A stretch of 37,021 nucleotides of DNA from Candidatus Binatia bacterium (GCA_025057295.1 JANWXO010000005.1:1-37021); one strand, 5' to 3'; counted from the first letter of the stretch, positions 17,102 to 26,711 are shown. Program-made: numbers and translations. The notes: a model not told the origin generated them from the sequence alone.

Positions 17102-17554
17102 ATGGCCGGAAAATATTTTGAAGAATTTACCGTCGGGGAAGTGTTCCGCCATCAACCCGGGCGGACGGTGACCGAGACGGACAATCTTTTGTTCACGGCG
17201 TTGACGATGAATCCTCAACCGCTCCATCTGGATGCCGAATTCGCCAAAAACGCCGAGTTTGGTCAACGGCTGGTCAACAGTATTTTTACCTTAGGGTTAG
17301 CCGTCGGCCTCTCCGTCGGCGATACCACTTTGGGGACCACGGTCGGGAACCTGGGGTTTGAGAAGGTAGAGTTTCCCAAACCTGTCTTCATTGGCGATAC
17401 CATTTATGCGGAGACCGAGGTGGTGGAGAAGCGGGAGTCAAAGTCGCGGCCCCAGTGGGGGATCGTCATGTTCGAGCACCGCGCCACCAATCAGCGTGGT
17501 GAGATCGTCATGCGCTGCAGACGGGCGGCGATGATGCGGAAAAAGGAAAGCTAA
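17102..17554 (+). CDS. MaoC-like acyl-CoA dehydratase (single hotdog)
   Basis: AGGAGG SD then ATG 17102: [48 protein letters not shown]...; MaoC/hydratase 2 pattern. Confidence 0.88.
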   Translation: MAGKYFEEFTVGEVFRHQPGRTVTETDNLLFTALTMNPQPLHLDAEFAKNAEFGQRLVNSIFTLGLAVGLSVGDTTLGTTVGNLGFEKVEFPKPVFIGDTIYAETEVVEKRESKSRPQWGIVMFEHRATNQRGEIVMRCRRAAMMRKKES

Positions 17555-17658
17555 CTGCACGGTGGGAGTAGCCGTGCTCCCGTTCTGCACACCCTCGCGT
17601 GGGCGCTTGAGAGGGAGGCACGAAGCCTGCCTCGACCTTGTACAGGGAGGCATTGCAT

Positions 17659-18549
17659 ATGGCACGACTCCGACGCGCCGTTCATTTCGTTCCCGGCGCA
17701 AATGAGAAAATGTTGCAAAAGTCTCTGGCGTTACCGGCGGATGCCTTGGTGTTGGACCTCGAAGACTCGGTGACCCCTGAGCAGAAAGATGCTGCGCGAG
17801 AAACCGTGACCTCCTGGCTCAAGCACGTCGATTTCGGCCGCCAGGAGCGTATGGTACGGATGAATCCTCTCGACACCCCCTGGGGAGTGGCCGATCTGGA
17901 AGTCACCATGCGTGGCCGCCCGGATTCCTACCTCGTGCCCAAAGTCCGCGCGAAGGACGACCTGTTGCAGATCGACATCATCCTGAGCCGCATGGAGCGC
18001 GCGTACGGCTATCCCCCCGGTGGGGTCAAACTGGTGGTGATCGCCACGGAAACGCCGCAAGGGTTGCTCAACATCCGGGACTTCGGCTATTGCCCGCGAG
18101 TGGATGGGCTCTCTTGGGGGGCCGAGGATCTCTCCGCCGCTATTGGTGCACGCCGCAATCGCGATGAGCAGGGACAGTTTTTAGAGGTATTCCGCTACGC
18201 ACGCGTAATGACTCTGTTGGCGGCCACCGCTGCTGGGGTGCAGCCCATCGACACGGTGTTCGTGGACATCAACGATACCGAAGGGCTGCGCCGCGAATGT
18301 GTGGAAGGCGCCTGGATGGGATTTACCGGCAAGATCACCATTCACCCGAGCCAGATCCCCATCGTCAATGAAGTGTTTACTCCCTCTGCTGAAGAGATCG
18401 CGGAGAGCCAGGAATTGCTCGCCGCATTCGAGGAGAACCGCAAGGCGGGCAAAATGGCCTTCAGCTTTAAAGGGCAGATGGTGGACGTGCCCCACCTGAC
18501 CCGTGCTCGTACCATTATCGAGCGGGCACGCCTGGCGGGATTGCTGTAA
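17659..18549 (+). CDS. CitE-like / HpcH-HpaI family CoA ester lyase
   Basis: MARLRRAVHFVPGANEKMLQKSLALPADALVLDLEDSVTPEQKDAARETV ... GFTGKITIHPSQIPIVNEVFTPSAEEI; CitE motifs. Confidence 0.9.
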   Translation: MARLRRAVHFVPGANEKMLQKSLALPADALVLDLEDSVTPEQKDAARETVTSWLKHVDFGRQERMVRMNPLDTPWGVADLEVTMRGRPDSYLVPKVRAKDDLLQIDIILSRMERAYGYPPGGVKLVVIATETPQGLLNIRDFGYCPRVDGLSWGAEDLSAAIGARRNRDEQGQFLEVFRYARVMTLLAATAAGVQPIDTVFVDINDTEGLRRECVEGAWMGFTGKITIHPSQIPIVNEVFTPSAEEIAESQELLAAFEENRKAGKMAFSFKGQMVDVPHLTRARTIIERARLAGLL

Positions 18550-18647
18550 GCTGCTCTTGACGGATGCAGAGCGGTGGGGGACCCCGTTGAGGCAGTTGCT
18601 CAGTAGTGTGAGCTTTGCTGCGTGCCGCCTGACGAGGAGGAGAAGTC

Positions 18648-20048
18648 GTGATCGGGGTTATCAGCTGTGGCTATCATGTGCCGTTTTGTCGCTTGGAGCG
18701 GAGTAAAATCGGCGAAGCGTGGGCACGCCGCGCAGGGAAAGGGGAGCGGGCAGCGATCTATTTTGACGAAGACGCTTTGACCCTCGGCTTGGAGGCGGCG
18801 CAGCGGTGCCTCGAAGAAAAAGGCAGAACGGGCATCGACGCCTTGTATTTTGCTTCGACTTCTGCCCCCTTCTGGCAGCGTTCCTCGGCGAGCTTCATGG
18901 CGGCTGCCTGCGATTTGCCGGCCACGTGCGAGACGGTGGACTTCGCCGGCAGCATTCGCTCGGCGACGTCCGCCCTGCGCGCCGGCATGGATGCGATTGG
19001 CAGCGGGCGCCTGCAGCGCGTGTTGATCGCTGCCGGAGATGTGCGCGACGGCCAGCCGGGGGAAGGAGAGGAGGAGTGGTTCGGCGATGCCGGCAGTGCC
19101 GTGTTGCTCGGGCGTGACGGCGTTATTGCTGAGATTATCGGCATGGTTTCACAGTCGAGCGACTTCCTCGACGAGTGGCGACGAGACACAGACAGTTATA
19201 TCCAGACGCAACCCTCGCGCTTTACCACTGAAAGGGGGTACCAGGCGAGCGTGGTGGCGGTCGCTCAGCAACTCCTCGAACAACATGCCCTCCAGCCGCA
19301 AGACTGTGCCAAGCTCATTCTGCCCTCTCCAGACGGCCGGGCGCATGTCAATGCAGCGAAAAAGTTGGGGTTTCACGACAACCAGATCCAAGATCCTCTC
19401 TTCCAGGAGGTCGGCGCGTGTGGCACTGCCGCTCCGTTCCTCCTGCTGGCAGCAGCGCTGGAGACGGCCAAGCCGGGAGATCTGCTGGTGCTGCTGGCCT
19501 ATGGCGACGGGGCGGACGGGTTCCTCTTGCGGGTGACGGAAGAGATCTCGACCCGCGTCCTTCCGCGGTCGCTCTCTGATCACTTGAGCGAGAAACGCTT
19601 GTACCCCTCGTACTCGATCTTCAAAAAGATGCGCACCTACTACGCCCAGAATGCCGAGGGGCCGGAGCTGTCCAACGTCCTTCTCGCCAAGGAAGAGAAA
19701 CAGAATGTGCGCTTGTACGGCACGCACTGTCTCCGTTGTGGTACGCGTCAATATCCCATCGCTCGCGTCTGCATTACCTGCCAGAATCATGACTCCCTGC
19801 AGGAAGTACCATTGGAGCGCACGGGGCAGGTGTTTACCTTTACCCGTGATCACCTCTATGTTGCGCCAGACTCGCCGACGATCATGACAGTCGTTGACCT
19901 CGACCAGGGAGGACGGTTGTACCTGCAGATGACCGATGTGGACCCCGAAGAGGTGCGAGTGGGGGATGCAGTGGTCTTGACGCTGCGGCGGCGCAAGGAG
20001 GGGCCGAGTATGCACCACTATTATTGGAAGTGCAGACCGGTACGGTAG
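18648..20048 (+). CDS. HMG-CoA synthase-like thiolase-fold protein fused to C-terminal DUF35-type Zn-ribbon/OB domain
   Basis: 466 aa from GTG 18648; N-terminal HMGS-like segments, C-terminal CLRCGTRQYPIARVCITCQ zinc-ribbon and OB-like VFTFTRDHLYVAPDSPTIMTVVDLDQGGRLYLQMTDVDPEEVRVGDAVVLTLRR. Confidence 0.85.
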   Translation: MIGVISCGYHVPFCRLERSKIGEAWARRAGKGERAAIYFDEDALTLGLEAAQRCLEEKGRTGIDALYFASTSAPFWQRSSASFMAAACDLPATCETVDFAGSIRSATSALRAGMDAIGSGRLQRVLIAAGDVRDGQPGEGEEEWFGDAGSAVLLGRDGVIAEIIGMVSQSSDFLDEWRRDTDSYIQTQPSRFTTERGYQASVVAVAQQLLEQHALQPQDCAKLILPSPDGRAHVNAAKKLGFHDNQIQDPLFQEVGACGTAAPFLLLAAALETAKPGDLLVLLAYGDGADGFLLRVTEEISTRVLPRSLSDHLSEKRLYPSYSIFKKMRTYYAQNAEGPELSNVLLAKEEKQNVRLYGTHCLRCGTRQYPIARVCITCQNHDSLQEVPLERTGQVFTFTRDHLYVAPDSPTIMTVVDLDQGGRLYLQMTDVDPEEVRVGDAVVLTLRRRKEGPSMHHYYWKCRPVR

Positions 20049-20136
20049 CAGGGAGAAGCCTGTGGCCGATGCGGACCAGGATGGGGAGTCTAGTCTCGCG
20101 CAGTCCGCTTCCCAAGCGATCGGTGTAGCACTGCCT

Positions 20137-20186
20137 GTCTCATCTGCTCCCTTGGATGAGACGGTGTGTCTCAGAATCTTGAGACA
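20137..20186. repeat. Two adjacent perfect inverted repeats in intergenic region
   Basis: GTCTCATC (20137-20144)/GATGAGAC (20155-20162) and TGTCTCA (20167-20173)/TGAGACA (20180-20186). Confidence 0.7.
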
Positions 20187-20460
20187 GAACAGAACCGCCC
20201 CAGACCGATGGTCCGTGCCCCTGAACCTGCTGAGTATCCCTGCTCGCGTGTTCCCCTTCCCTCGGCATGATCTCTGGGCACGCCGCTCGTGCTGCTGAGA
20301 GTGTTTCACTGCTGTGCGACACCTGCCCCGTGTGGGACACGGGTGACATCGGGGGAAATCGGTTCTTTGTGGGCACCTGCAGAGAGAAACGAGAAGGAGA
20401 GGGCAGGGTACAGGTTTTGCTCTCTTTCCTGCCGGAGTCTCTAGAAAGGAGGCCGGTCAT

Positions 20461-21528
20461 ATGTATCAGAGAACAGCCCAGCGGCATTCGCTCTTTTGTA
20501 TTTTGCCGCCCCACATCCTGCGGTCGATTGCCCAGAACGGCACGGCACAGCAGCGTACGGCTTCGATGCAGACACTCGCAATTGACCACACCTTCCGCGC
20601 ACTCCGGACACGGCCGCGGCTCGGGGTCCCGGCGCGTCCCCGCATGCTCCCGGCAGAAGGCATGAAGGTCCGTACCATCTTCGATGCCCGCCACACGCAG
20701 ACTTTGCCTGGCGAGGTGGTGCGGATCGAAGGTGGGCCGCCCACTGGAGACGTGGCGGTGGACGAAGCCTATGATGGACTCGGCGCCACGTATGATTTCT
20801 TTTGGGAAATCTTTGAACGGAACTCCATCGACGACGAGGGAATGCCATTGGATGCCACCGTGCACTTCGGTCAAAACTACGATAATGCCTTCTGGGACGG
20901 GCAACGGATGGTGTTCGGCGATGGTGACGGTGATCTCTTTAACCGCTTTACCATCTCGCTGGATATCATTGGCCACGAGTTAGCGCACGGGGTCACCGAA
21001 GACGAGGCGCAACTCATCTACTTCTTCCAAGCCGGAGCGCTGAACGAGTCCATGTCGGATGTGTTCGGCTCCTTAGTCAAGCAATACGTACTCGGCCAGA
21101 CCGCTGAGCAGGCCGATTGGTTGATCGGCGCCGGACTCTTCACCGCCAACGTGAATGGGGTCGCCTTGCGGTCTATGAAGGCACCTGGCACGGCGTATAA
21201 CGATCCGGTTTTAGGCAAGGACCCGCAACCGGCGCACCTGCGCGATTTCGTCCGCACCTTTGAGGACAACGGTGGGGTGCACATCAATTCTGGTATCCCC
21301 AATCGCGCGTTTTACTTAGCGGCCACCAAGCTGGGTGGTTATGCTTGGGAGAAAGCAGGCCGTGTCTGGTATGAGACCTTACGTGACTCACGGCTGCGAC
21401 CCAACTCCGGCTTCCAACGCTTCGCCCGGCTCACGGTCAGCAACGCCGCGCGTCTGTTTGGCGCGGGGAGTGCAGAAGAACAGGTCGTCCGCCAGAGCTG
21501 GTCAGAGGTCGGGATCATGATACACTGA
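20461..21528 (+). CDS. M4 family (protealysin/thermolysin-like) metalloprotease
   Basis: 355 aa; HELAHGVTE zinc-binding motif, GALNESMSDVFG glutamate motif, GGVHINSGIPNRAFYLAA; short N-terminal propeptide-like region with LPPHIL. Confidence 0.93.
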   Translation: MYQRTAQRHSLFCILPPHILRSIAQNGTAQQRTASMQTLAIDHTFRALRTRPRLGVPARPRMLPAEGMKVRTIFDARHTQTLPGEVVRIEGGPPTGDVAVDEAYDGLGATYDFFWEIFERNSIDDEGMPLDATVHFGQNYDNAFWDGQRMVFGDGDGDLFNRFTISLDIIGHELAHGVTEDEAQLIYFFQAGALNESMSDVFGSLVKQYVLGQTAEQADWLIGAGLFTANVNGVALRSMKAPGTAYNDPVLGKDPQPAHLRDFVRTFEDNGGVHINSGIPNRAFYLAATKLGGYAWEKAGRVWYETLRDSRLRPNSGFQRFARLTVSNAARLFGAGSAEEQVVRQSWSEVGIMIH

Positions 21529-21540
21529 CGACCGGAGGAC

Positions 21541-21879
21541 TTGCTGGTGCGTATTCGGTTCAAAACAGAAGGGGGAATTGCTCATTTCCCGGGCTTGAGT
21601 CAACCAGTCACGATCGATTGCGACCAACTGCCCACGCAGGAGGCTCGAGAGGTGGAACAGTTGGTCGCGGACGCACGTTTCTTCGCTTTGCCAGCGGGGG
21701 CGGGCGCAGGGCGGCAAGGGGCAGCTGATTACCGGCACTATACCATCACGGTCGAAGCAGAGGGGCGACGTCATACCGTGCAGGTATCCGATCCGGTTGC
21801 AGACCCCGCCCTGCAACGGTTGGTGGCCTATTTGCAAGCGAAAGCACGGGCATTGCGTAGAGTGCGTTCCCCGGAGTGA
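21541..21879 (+). CDS. Emfourin-like (protealysin inhibitor) protein
   Basis: 112 aa directly downstream of the M4 protease; MLVRIRFKTEGGIAHFPGLSQPVTIDCDQLPTQEAREVEQLVADARFFALPA...DYRHYTITVEAEGRRHTVQVSD; recognised by family resemblance and gene context. Confidence 0.75.
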   Translation: MLVRIRFKTEGGIAHFPGLSQPVTIDCDQLPTQEAREVEQLVADARFFALPAGAGAGRQGAADYRHYTITVEAEGRRHTVQVSDPVADPALQRLVAYLQAKARALRRVRSPE

Positions 21880-21962
21880 CACCTCTGCCCGACCCGTTTC
21901 TGCAGGCAGCGCAAACCACCTTGCTCCTCTGGCAGGGGGCGCTGCTGTGATGCTCGAGGGCC

Positions 21963-22694
21963 TCACGTCAATGAGCGGCCGCCATCGATCGTGAACACCG
22001 CACCGGTACTGTAGTCGGACTCGGCCACAAAGACGACGAGCTGAGCGACGTCTTCAGGGGTGCCGGCGCGTTTGAGCAGGGTCTTCGCGATCTCGCGCTG
22101 CTGGACGTCTGGCGGAGTGTCGTCTTGAAAGAGGATGGGGCCGGGAGCAACAGCGTTCACCCTCACCTGTGGCGCCAGCTCCATCGCCAATCCTTGCGTG
22201 AACGTGATCACGCACGCTTTTGCGACGGAGTAAGGAATGTAATCGGCCCATGGGCGCAGACCGGCAACATCGGTCATGTTGATGATATGGCCCCATCCCC
22301 ACTCGCGCATACGCAGGCCGATTTTGTGGGCGCACAGGAAAGTCCCGGTCAGGTTAACCTCCAGAATATGTTCCCATTCGTCCAAAGTCAGCGTTTCTAC
22401 CGGCGTGCGAAAGAACACTGCCGCGTTATTGACCAGGATGTCGATCCGGCCGAACCGTACGATCGCAGTTTCGATCATGCGCTCGACGTCGGCTTCCTGG
22501 GTGATATCGGCCTGGACGGCGATGGCTTCGTGACCTCCGGCCAATAATTCACTGACTGTTTGCTCCGCTTCGGCCCGTGAGGTGTGGTAGTGCACCACCA
22601 GCCTACAGCCGCGTGCAGCCAAAGCCATAACAATCGCCTTGCCGAGCCGTTTTGCTCCCCCAGTGACGAGCGCGACTTTGCTGCTGAGCTGCAT
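21963..22694 (-). CDS. SDR family oxidoreductase
   Basis: VALVTGGAKRLGKAI, NNAAVFF, YSVAKACV motifs. Confidence 0.93.
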   Translation of the reverse strand: MQLSSKVALVTGGAKRLGKAIVMALAARGCRLVVHYHTSRAEAEQTVSELLAGGHEAIAVQADITQEADVERMIETAIVRFGRIDILVNNAAVFFRTPVETLTLDEWEHILEVNLTGTFLCAHKIGLRMREWGWGHIINMTDVAGLRPWADYIPYSVAKACVITFTQGLAMELAPQVRVNAVAPGPILFQDDTPPDVQQREIAKTLLKRAGTPEDVAQLVVFVAESDYSTGAVFTIDGGRSLT

Positions 22695-22698
22695 GAGG

Positions 22699-23451
22699 CT
22701 ATGTGAACGGGTCGTGTTGCGGGTGCAAGACCACTTCGAGCGGGCAACAGCGGGGCGAGGCGATAGCGATGTGATACACCGCTTCGGCCACGTCGTCCGG
22801 GTGGAGCATCTTGTTGCGGTCCACCCGCCGGTTCGGCGGGATCAAGGGAGTATCGACGTAGCCTGGACAAATGACAGCGACCTTGATCCCGTGCTCGCGC
22901 ACTTCCTCGAACAGAGACTGGCTAAAGCCGCGCAGAGCGAATTTGGCTGCTGCGTATGCGGCTTCACCGGCTTTGCCGGTCAGGCCGGCGAGGGAACAGA
23001 GGTTGACGATAGTGCCGCAGCGGCGCGCGATCATCGAGGGGAGAACGAGTTTGGTCAAAACCATTGGAGCCCAAAGATTCAGCCGCAACGTCCACTCCCA
23101 ATCGGCGAGCCGTGCTTTGACGATTGGCGTGCGTGGTGGGCCACCACCGGCGTTGTTCACCAGCATATCTATACGACCAAACCGTGCCAGGGTAGTCCTG
23201 ATGAGCTGTTCCACCTGCTGGTCGTTGGTGAGGTCGGTCGGGATGGTCAGCGCTTCCGTGCCCGCCCTGCGGATGGCTTCCTCGACCTGTGCTAACGCCG
23301 ACGCCGTCCGTGCCGCGAGAACGAGGGTCGCGCCGGCTCTCGCCAAGCGTAAGGCGATGGCTTGGCCAATCCCACGGCTGGCACCCGTCACCAGGGCAAC
23401 CCGGTCTGCCAGGGGTTCCGCTGCAGTCGACATTTTTATTGCTTTTAGCAT
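22699..23451 (-). CDS. SDR family oxidoreductase
   Basis: VALVTGASRGIGQAI, NNAGGGPP, YAAAKFALRGFSQSL motifs. Confidence 0.93.
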   Translation of the reverse strand: MLKAIKMSTAAEPLADRVALVTGASRGIGQAIALRLARAGATLVLAARTASALAQVEEAIRRAGTEALTIPTDLTNDQQVEQLIRTTLARFGRIDMLVNNAGGGPPRTPIVKARLADWEWTLRLNLWAPMVLTKLVLPSMIARRCGTIVNLCSLAGLTGKAGEAAYAAAKFALRGFSQSLFEEVREHGIKVAVICPGYVDTPLIPPNRRVDRNKMLHPDDVAEAVYHIAIASPRCCPLEVVLHPQHDPFT

Positions 23452-23519
23452 AGGGGGACGCTACTATCCAACCCGCGTCACTTGTACGATGCCGTGACGA
23501 CACTGCAGGAGGAGGGCCT

Positions 23520-24299
23520 ATGGCGTACGAGTTTGCCATCTACGAAAAGAAAGGACGAATCGCCACGATCACCATAAACCGCCCGGAAGTCATGAATGCG
23601 ATCCATCCACCGGCGACGGCCGAGCTCAGCGAGATCTGGGACGATGCCATTGCCGATGACGATATCTGGGTCATCATTCTCACCGGTGCCGGAGACAAGG
23701 CGTTTTCTGCCGGGAATGATCTCAAGTATACGGCGCAAAAGGGAATGCCCTCAGGACCTCGGCCCAAAGGGGGCTTTGGCGGACTGACCGACCGCACCGA
23801 TATCTGGAAACCGCTGATCGCGGCGGTCAACGGCTTTGCCCTGGGTGGAGGCTTCGAGCTGGCGCTTGCCTGTGACATTATCATCGCGGCGGAGCATGCC
23901 CGCTTTGGCTTGCCCGAGCCCCGCGTTGGCTTGGCTGCGGCAGCGGGCGGCGTACATCGTCTGCCGCGCCAGATCCCGCTCAAAATCGCCATGGGTTATA
24001 TGCTCACCGGTAAGCATATGACTGCCCAAGAAGCCCATCGGTGGGGCATCGTCAACGAAGTCGTTCCCTTGAAAGATCTCATGCCGACGGCAGAGCGGTG
24101 GGCTAACGAGATTCTCGAGTGTGCGCCCCTGTCGGTGCGAGCGACCAAACAGTGTGCCATGATGGGTCTGGGGCTGCCCCTGGAGCTGGCTCTGGCACGT
24201 TCGTATCCAGCGTTGCAACAGATGATCTACTCCGAGGATGCGAAAGAGGGACCACGTGCGTTTGCCGAAAAGCGCAAACCCAACTGGCAAGCCAGGTGA
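23520..24299 (+). CDS. Enoyl-CoA hydratase/isomerase family protein
   Basis: ITINRPEVMNAIHPPATAEL, GAGDKAFSAGNDLK, AAVNGFALGGGFELALACDIIIAAEHARFGLPEPRVGL. Confidence 0.94.
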   Translation: MAYEFAIYEKKGRIATITINRPEVMNAIHPPATAELSEIWDDAIADDDIWVIILTGAGDKAFSAGNDLKYTAQKGMPSGPRPKGGFGGLTDRTDIWKPLIAAVNGFALGGGFELALACDIIIAAEHARFGLPEPRVGLAAAAGGVHRLPRQIPLKIAMGYMLTGKHMTAQEAHRWGIVNEVVPLKDLMPTAERWANEILECAPLSVRATKQCAMMGLGLPLELALARSYPALQQMIYSEDAKEGPRAFAEKRKPNWQAR

Positions 24300-24354
24300 G
24301 GGAACAGAATTGGGGAGCGGAAGGCGAGGCGTGGTCCATCAGACGGCAGGCAGC

Positions 24355-24831
24355 ATGTCTCCATCCCCTCCGCCTTCTGCTCCCGCTTTCCCTCTCGCCT
24401 CGCGCGCGAAAAACTTCTGCCCTCAATCTCCTGTCTCCCACACTCACACCGTTCGCGTGCGCTATGCCGAGACGGATCAGGCTGGAGTGGCACACCACGC
24501 AGCTTTTTTGCCGTGGTTCGAAGAGGGACGGGTGGCCTTGCTCCGTCGCTTAGGCAAGCCGTACCAGGAGTTTGAAGCAGAGGGGGTGCATTTCCCCGTG
24601 CGCGAAGCGTTTTGTCGCTATTGGGCGCCCGCCCGTTTCGATGAGGTCTTGCTCGTTGCAACGGTGGTCGAAGAGGTGGGCGGAGCGAGCATTCGCTTTC
24701 GCTACCGTATCACGCGCGAAGTCGACGGAATGTTGATCGCCGAAGGCTACACCCTCCACGCGTGCATCGACGACGCAGGGAAAGTACAGCGTCTTCCCCA
24801 GGAGGTGAGAGTCCTCCTCCGGGGCAGCTGA
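24355..24831 (+). CDS. Acyl-CoA thioesterase, 4HBT/YbgC-like hotdog
   Basis: VRVRYAETDQAGVAHHAAFLPWFEEGRVALLRRLG; likely ATG at 24355 in ORF 24238-24831. Confidence 0.85.
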   Translation: MSPSPPPSAPAFPLASRAKNFCPQSPVSHTHTVRVRYAETDQAGVAHHAAFLPWFEEGRVALLRRLGKPYQEFEAEGVHFPVREAFCRYWAPARFDEVLLVATVVEEVGGASIRFRYRITREVDGMLIAEGYTLHACIDDAGKVQRLPQEVRVLLRGS

Positions 24832-24916
24832 GGCACTGAGAAGTGTGTCGGAGCGGCGACTGAGACAGCGACCTGTTATCGCATGTTCCTCGCTCGGGCC
24901 AGAATGGATCCCTAGC

Positions 24917-25465
24917 TTAGGGAGAGCGTTGCGCGCGTAATTGGGCTAAATAGCGCTTGCGTACCTGGAGCAGAAAGGCGTGGGTGGTGGGCCAGCGGTA
25001 ATCGGCATACGTGTAGAGAAACGGGTGGAACGCTCCGTGGTGAAAGAGCAGCGTGATCTCGGCATAAATCCCTTGGGAGAGGTAGAGACGGTGTGCCTGT
25101 CCCTTCGTGGAGGCGAGGACGAGTTTGTTGGCATCGAGATACCCGGGGTCGAGGTTGAGGCAGCGACGGGTTCGTGCGGGGGCAGCAGGGGGAAAAGTCC
25201 TCTCTGTGGCGTTGGTTTCTAGCTTAATGCGCACGAGGTCCTCAGGAGAGATCAGCGGCTCGAAGGCAATGTACTGCCGCAGCAGATTCTCTCCCATCTC
25301 TTCGCGGTAGTAGTCGGTGGTATTCCAGGGAAGAACCTCGCTCTGTAGATCGACAGGGCCGTAATTGCGCTGCAGGTGGGGGATCGCAGAAGCCAGCAGC
25401 TCGGCGTCGGCCGCAAGCATCGCAATGATCAGTTTCACCGGCCGGGGAGGAGTGGGAGTGCCCAT
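24917..25465 (-). CDS. DUF4416 family protein
   Basis: 182 aa; PVKLIIAMLAADAELLASAIPHLQRNYGPVDLQSEVLPWNTTDYYREEMGENLLRQYIAFEPLISPEDLVRIKLETN pattern. Confidence 0.85.
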   Translation of the reverse strand: MGTPTPPRPVKLIIAMLAADAELLASAIPHLQRNYGPVDLQSEVLPWNTTDYYREEMGENLLRQYIAFEPLISPEDLVRIKLETNATERTFPPAAPARTRRCLNLDPGYLDANKLVLASTKGQAHRLYLSQGIYAEITLLFHHGAFHPFLYTYADYRWPTTHAFLLQVRKRYLAQLRAQRSP

Positions 25466-25477
25466 CGGGCTTATGCC

Positions 25478-26692
25478 CTAGCAGTGCTCAGGTACGTTGG
25501 GGGAGGCTTTTAATGCCAGCAGCCGGTCGTAGATGATCGACGCGACCTCATCTTTGCTGAGGCGGGGGAGGGCTTCGATCTTGCCGGTTCTGTCGATCAG
25601 GGTGACGATATTGGTATCAACCGCAAAGCCTGCCCCCTCTTGGGTCACGTCATTGGCGACAATGAGATCGAGGTTTTTGCTCCGCAGTTTGCGGACCGCG
25701 TTCTGCACCACCTCTTCCGTCTCTGTGGCGAATCCGACCAACAGGCGGTTTCCTTTTTGCTGACCCAGCTCCGCCAGGACATCGGGGTTGCGGGTCAGCT
25801 CGAGCACAACCGTCCCCTCGCCTTTCTTGATTTTCTGCGGTGCCACGTGCACCGGACGGTAGTCCGCGATGGCGGCAGCAGAGACGACTATCGTCGCCTG
25901 AGGGTAATGCTGCAGGACCGCCTGCTGCATCTCCCGTGCGGTGCGCACGGCGAGAAAGCGGACCCCACGCGGCGGGGGGAGAGCAGTAGGGCCGCTGACT
26001 AAGGTGACCTCAGCTCCCCGGCGCCAAGCGACGCGTGCCATGGCAAACCCCATCTTGCCGGTCGAGCGGTTGCTGATGAAGCGCACCGGATCGATCGGCT
26101 CGGCGTTCGGGCCCGCAGTGACGATGATCCGCTCCCCCTGCAAGTCTTTTGGGGTCAGCGCGGCACGCACTTCTTCCACGATATCTCCTGGCTCTGCTAG
26201 GCGTCCTTTGCCTTCGTACCCACAGGCGAGGAACCCTTCTGTCGGTTCGATGATGCGATACCCCAAGCTGGCGAGTTTACGCAGGTTCTCCTGCACGAGC
26301 GGGTGGGCGTACATGTGGACGTTCATAGCTGGTGCGATGAGAACCGGGGCAGTGGTGGCGAGGAGGACCGTGGTCAATAAGTCATCTGCCAGGCCGTGAG
26401 CCAGCTTGGCGATCACATTGGCAGTTGCCGGCGCAATCAACACCAGGTCCGCCGTGTCGGCGAGCCGAATGTGACCGATTTGACTTTCTTGGGTCAAACT
26501 AAAGGTCTCCGTAGAGACAGGGTTCCCAGAGAGGGTCTGAAGGGTGAGGGGGGTGATGAACTCCTGCGCATTTTTGCTCATGATGACGCGGACGATCGCC
26601 CCCTCTTGGACCAGCAGGCGGACAATTTCCGCGGCTTTGTATGCGGCAATGCCGCCGGTGACGCCGAGGACGATGTTTTTGCCTGTCAACAT
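25478..26692 (-). CDS. coaBC: Bifunctional phosphopantothenoylcysteine decarboxylase / phosphopantothenate-cysteine ligase
   Basis: LTGKNIVLGVTGGIAAYKAAEIVRLL, LIAPAMNVHMYAHP, VTAGPNAEPIDPVRFISNRSTGKMGFAMA, NDVTQEGAGF. Confidence 0.95.
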   Translation of the reverse strand: MLTGKNIVLGVTGGIAAYKAAEIVRLLVQEGAIVRVIMSKNAQEFITPLTLQTLSGNPVSTETFSLTQESQIGHIRLADTADLVLIAPATANVIAKLAHGLADDLLTTVLLATTAPVLIAPAMNVHMYAHPLVQENLRKLASLGYRIIEPTEGFLACGYEGKGRLAEPGDIVEEVRAALTPKDLQGERIIVTAGPNAEPIDPVRFISNRSTGKMGFAMARVAWRRGAEVTLVSGPTALPPPRGVRFLAVRTAREMQQAVLQHYPQATIVVSAAAIADYRPVHVAPQKIKKGEGTVVLELTRNPDVLAELGQQKGNRLLVGFATETEEVVQNAVRKLRSKNLDLIVANDVTQEGAGFAVDTNIVTLIDRTGKIEALPRLSKDEVASIIYDRLLALKASPNVPEHC

Positions 26693-26711
26693 GTAGCCCC
26701 GCGCAAGCAAA

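Noticed and set aside
19149-20309. Long antisense ORF (386 aa, minus strand)
   Set aside because: Overlaps the well-supported HMGS-like/DUF35 gene on the other strand; low-complexity, no recognisable motif; typical high-GC shadow ORF.
20140-20976. 278-aa antisense ORF spanning the intergenic dyads and the M4 protease 5' end
   Set aside because: No recognisable family; the antisense frame covers the clearly coding protease N-terminal region.
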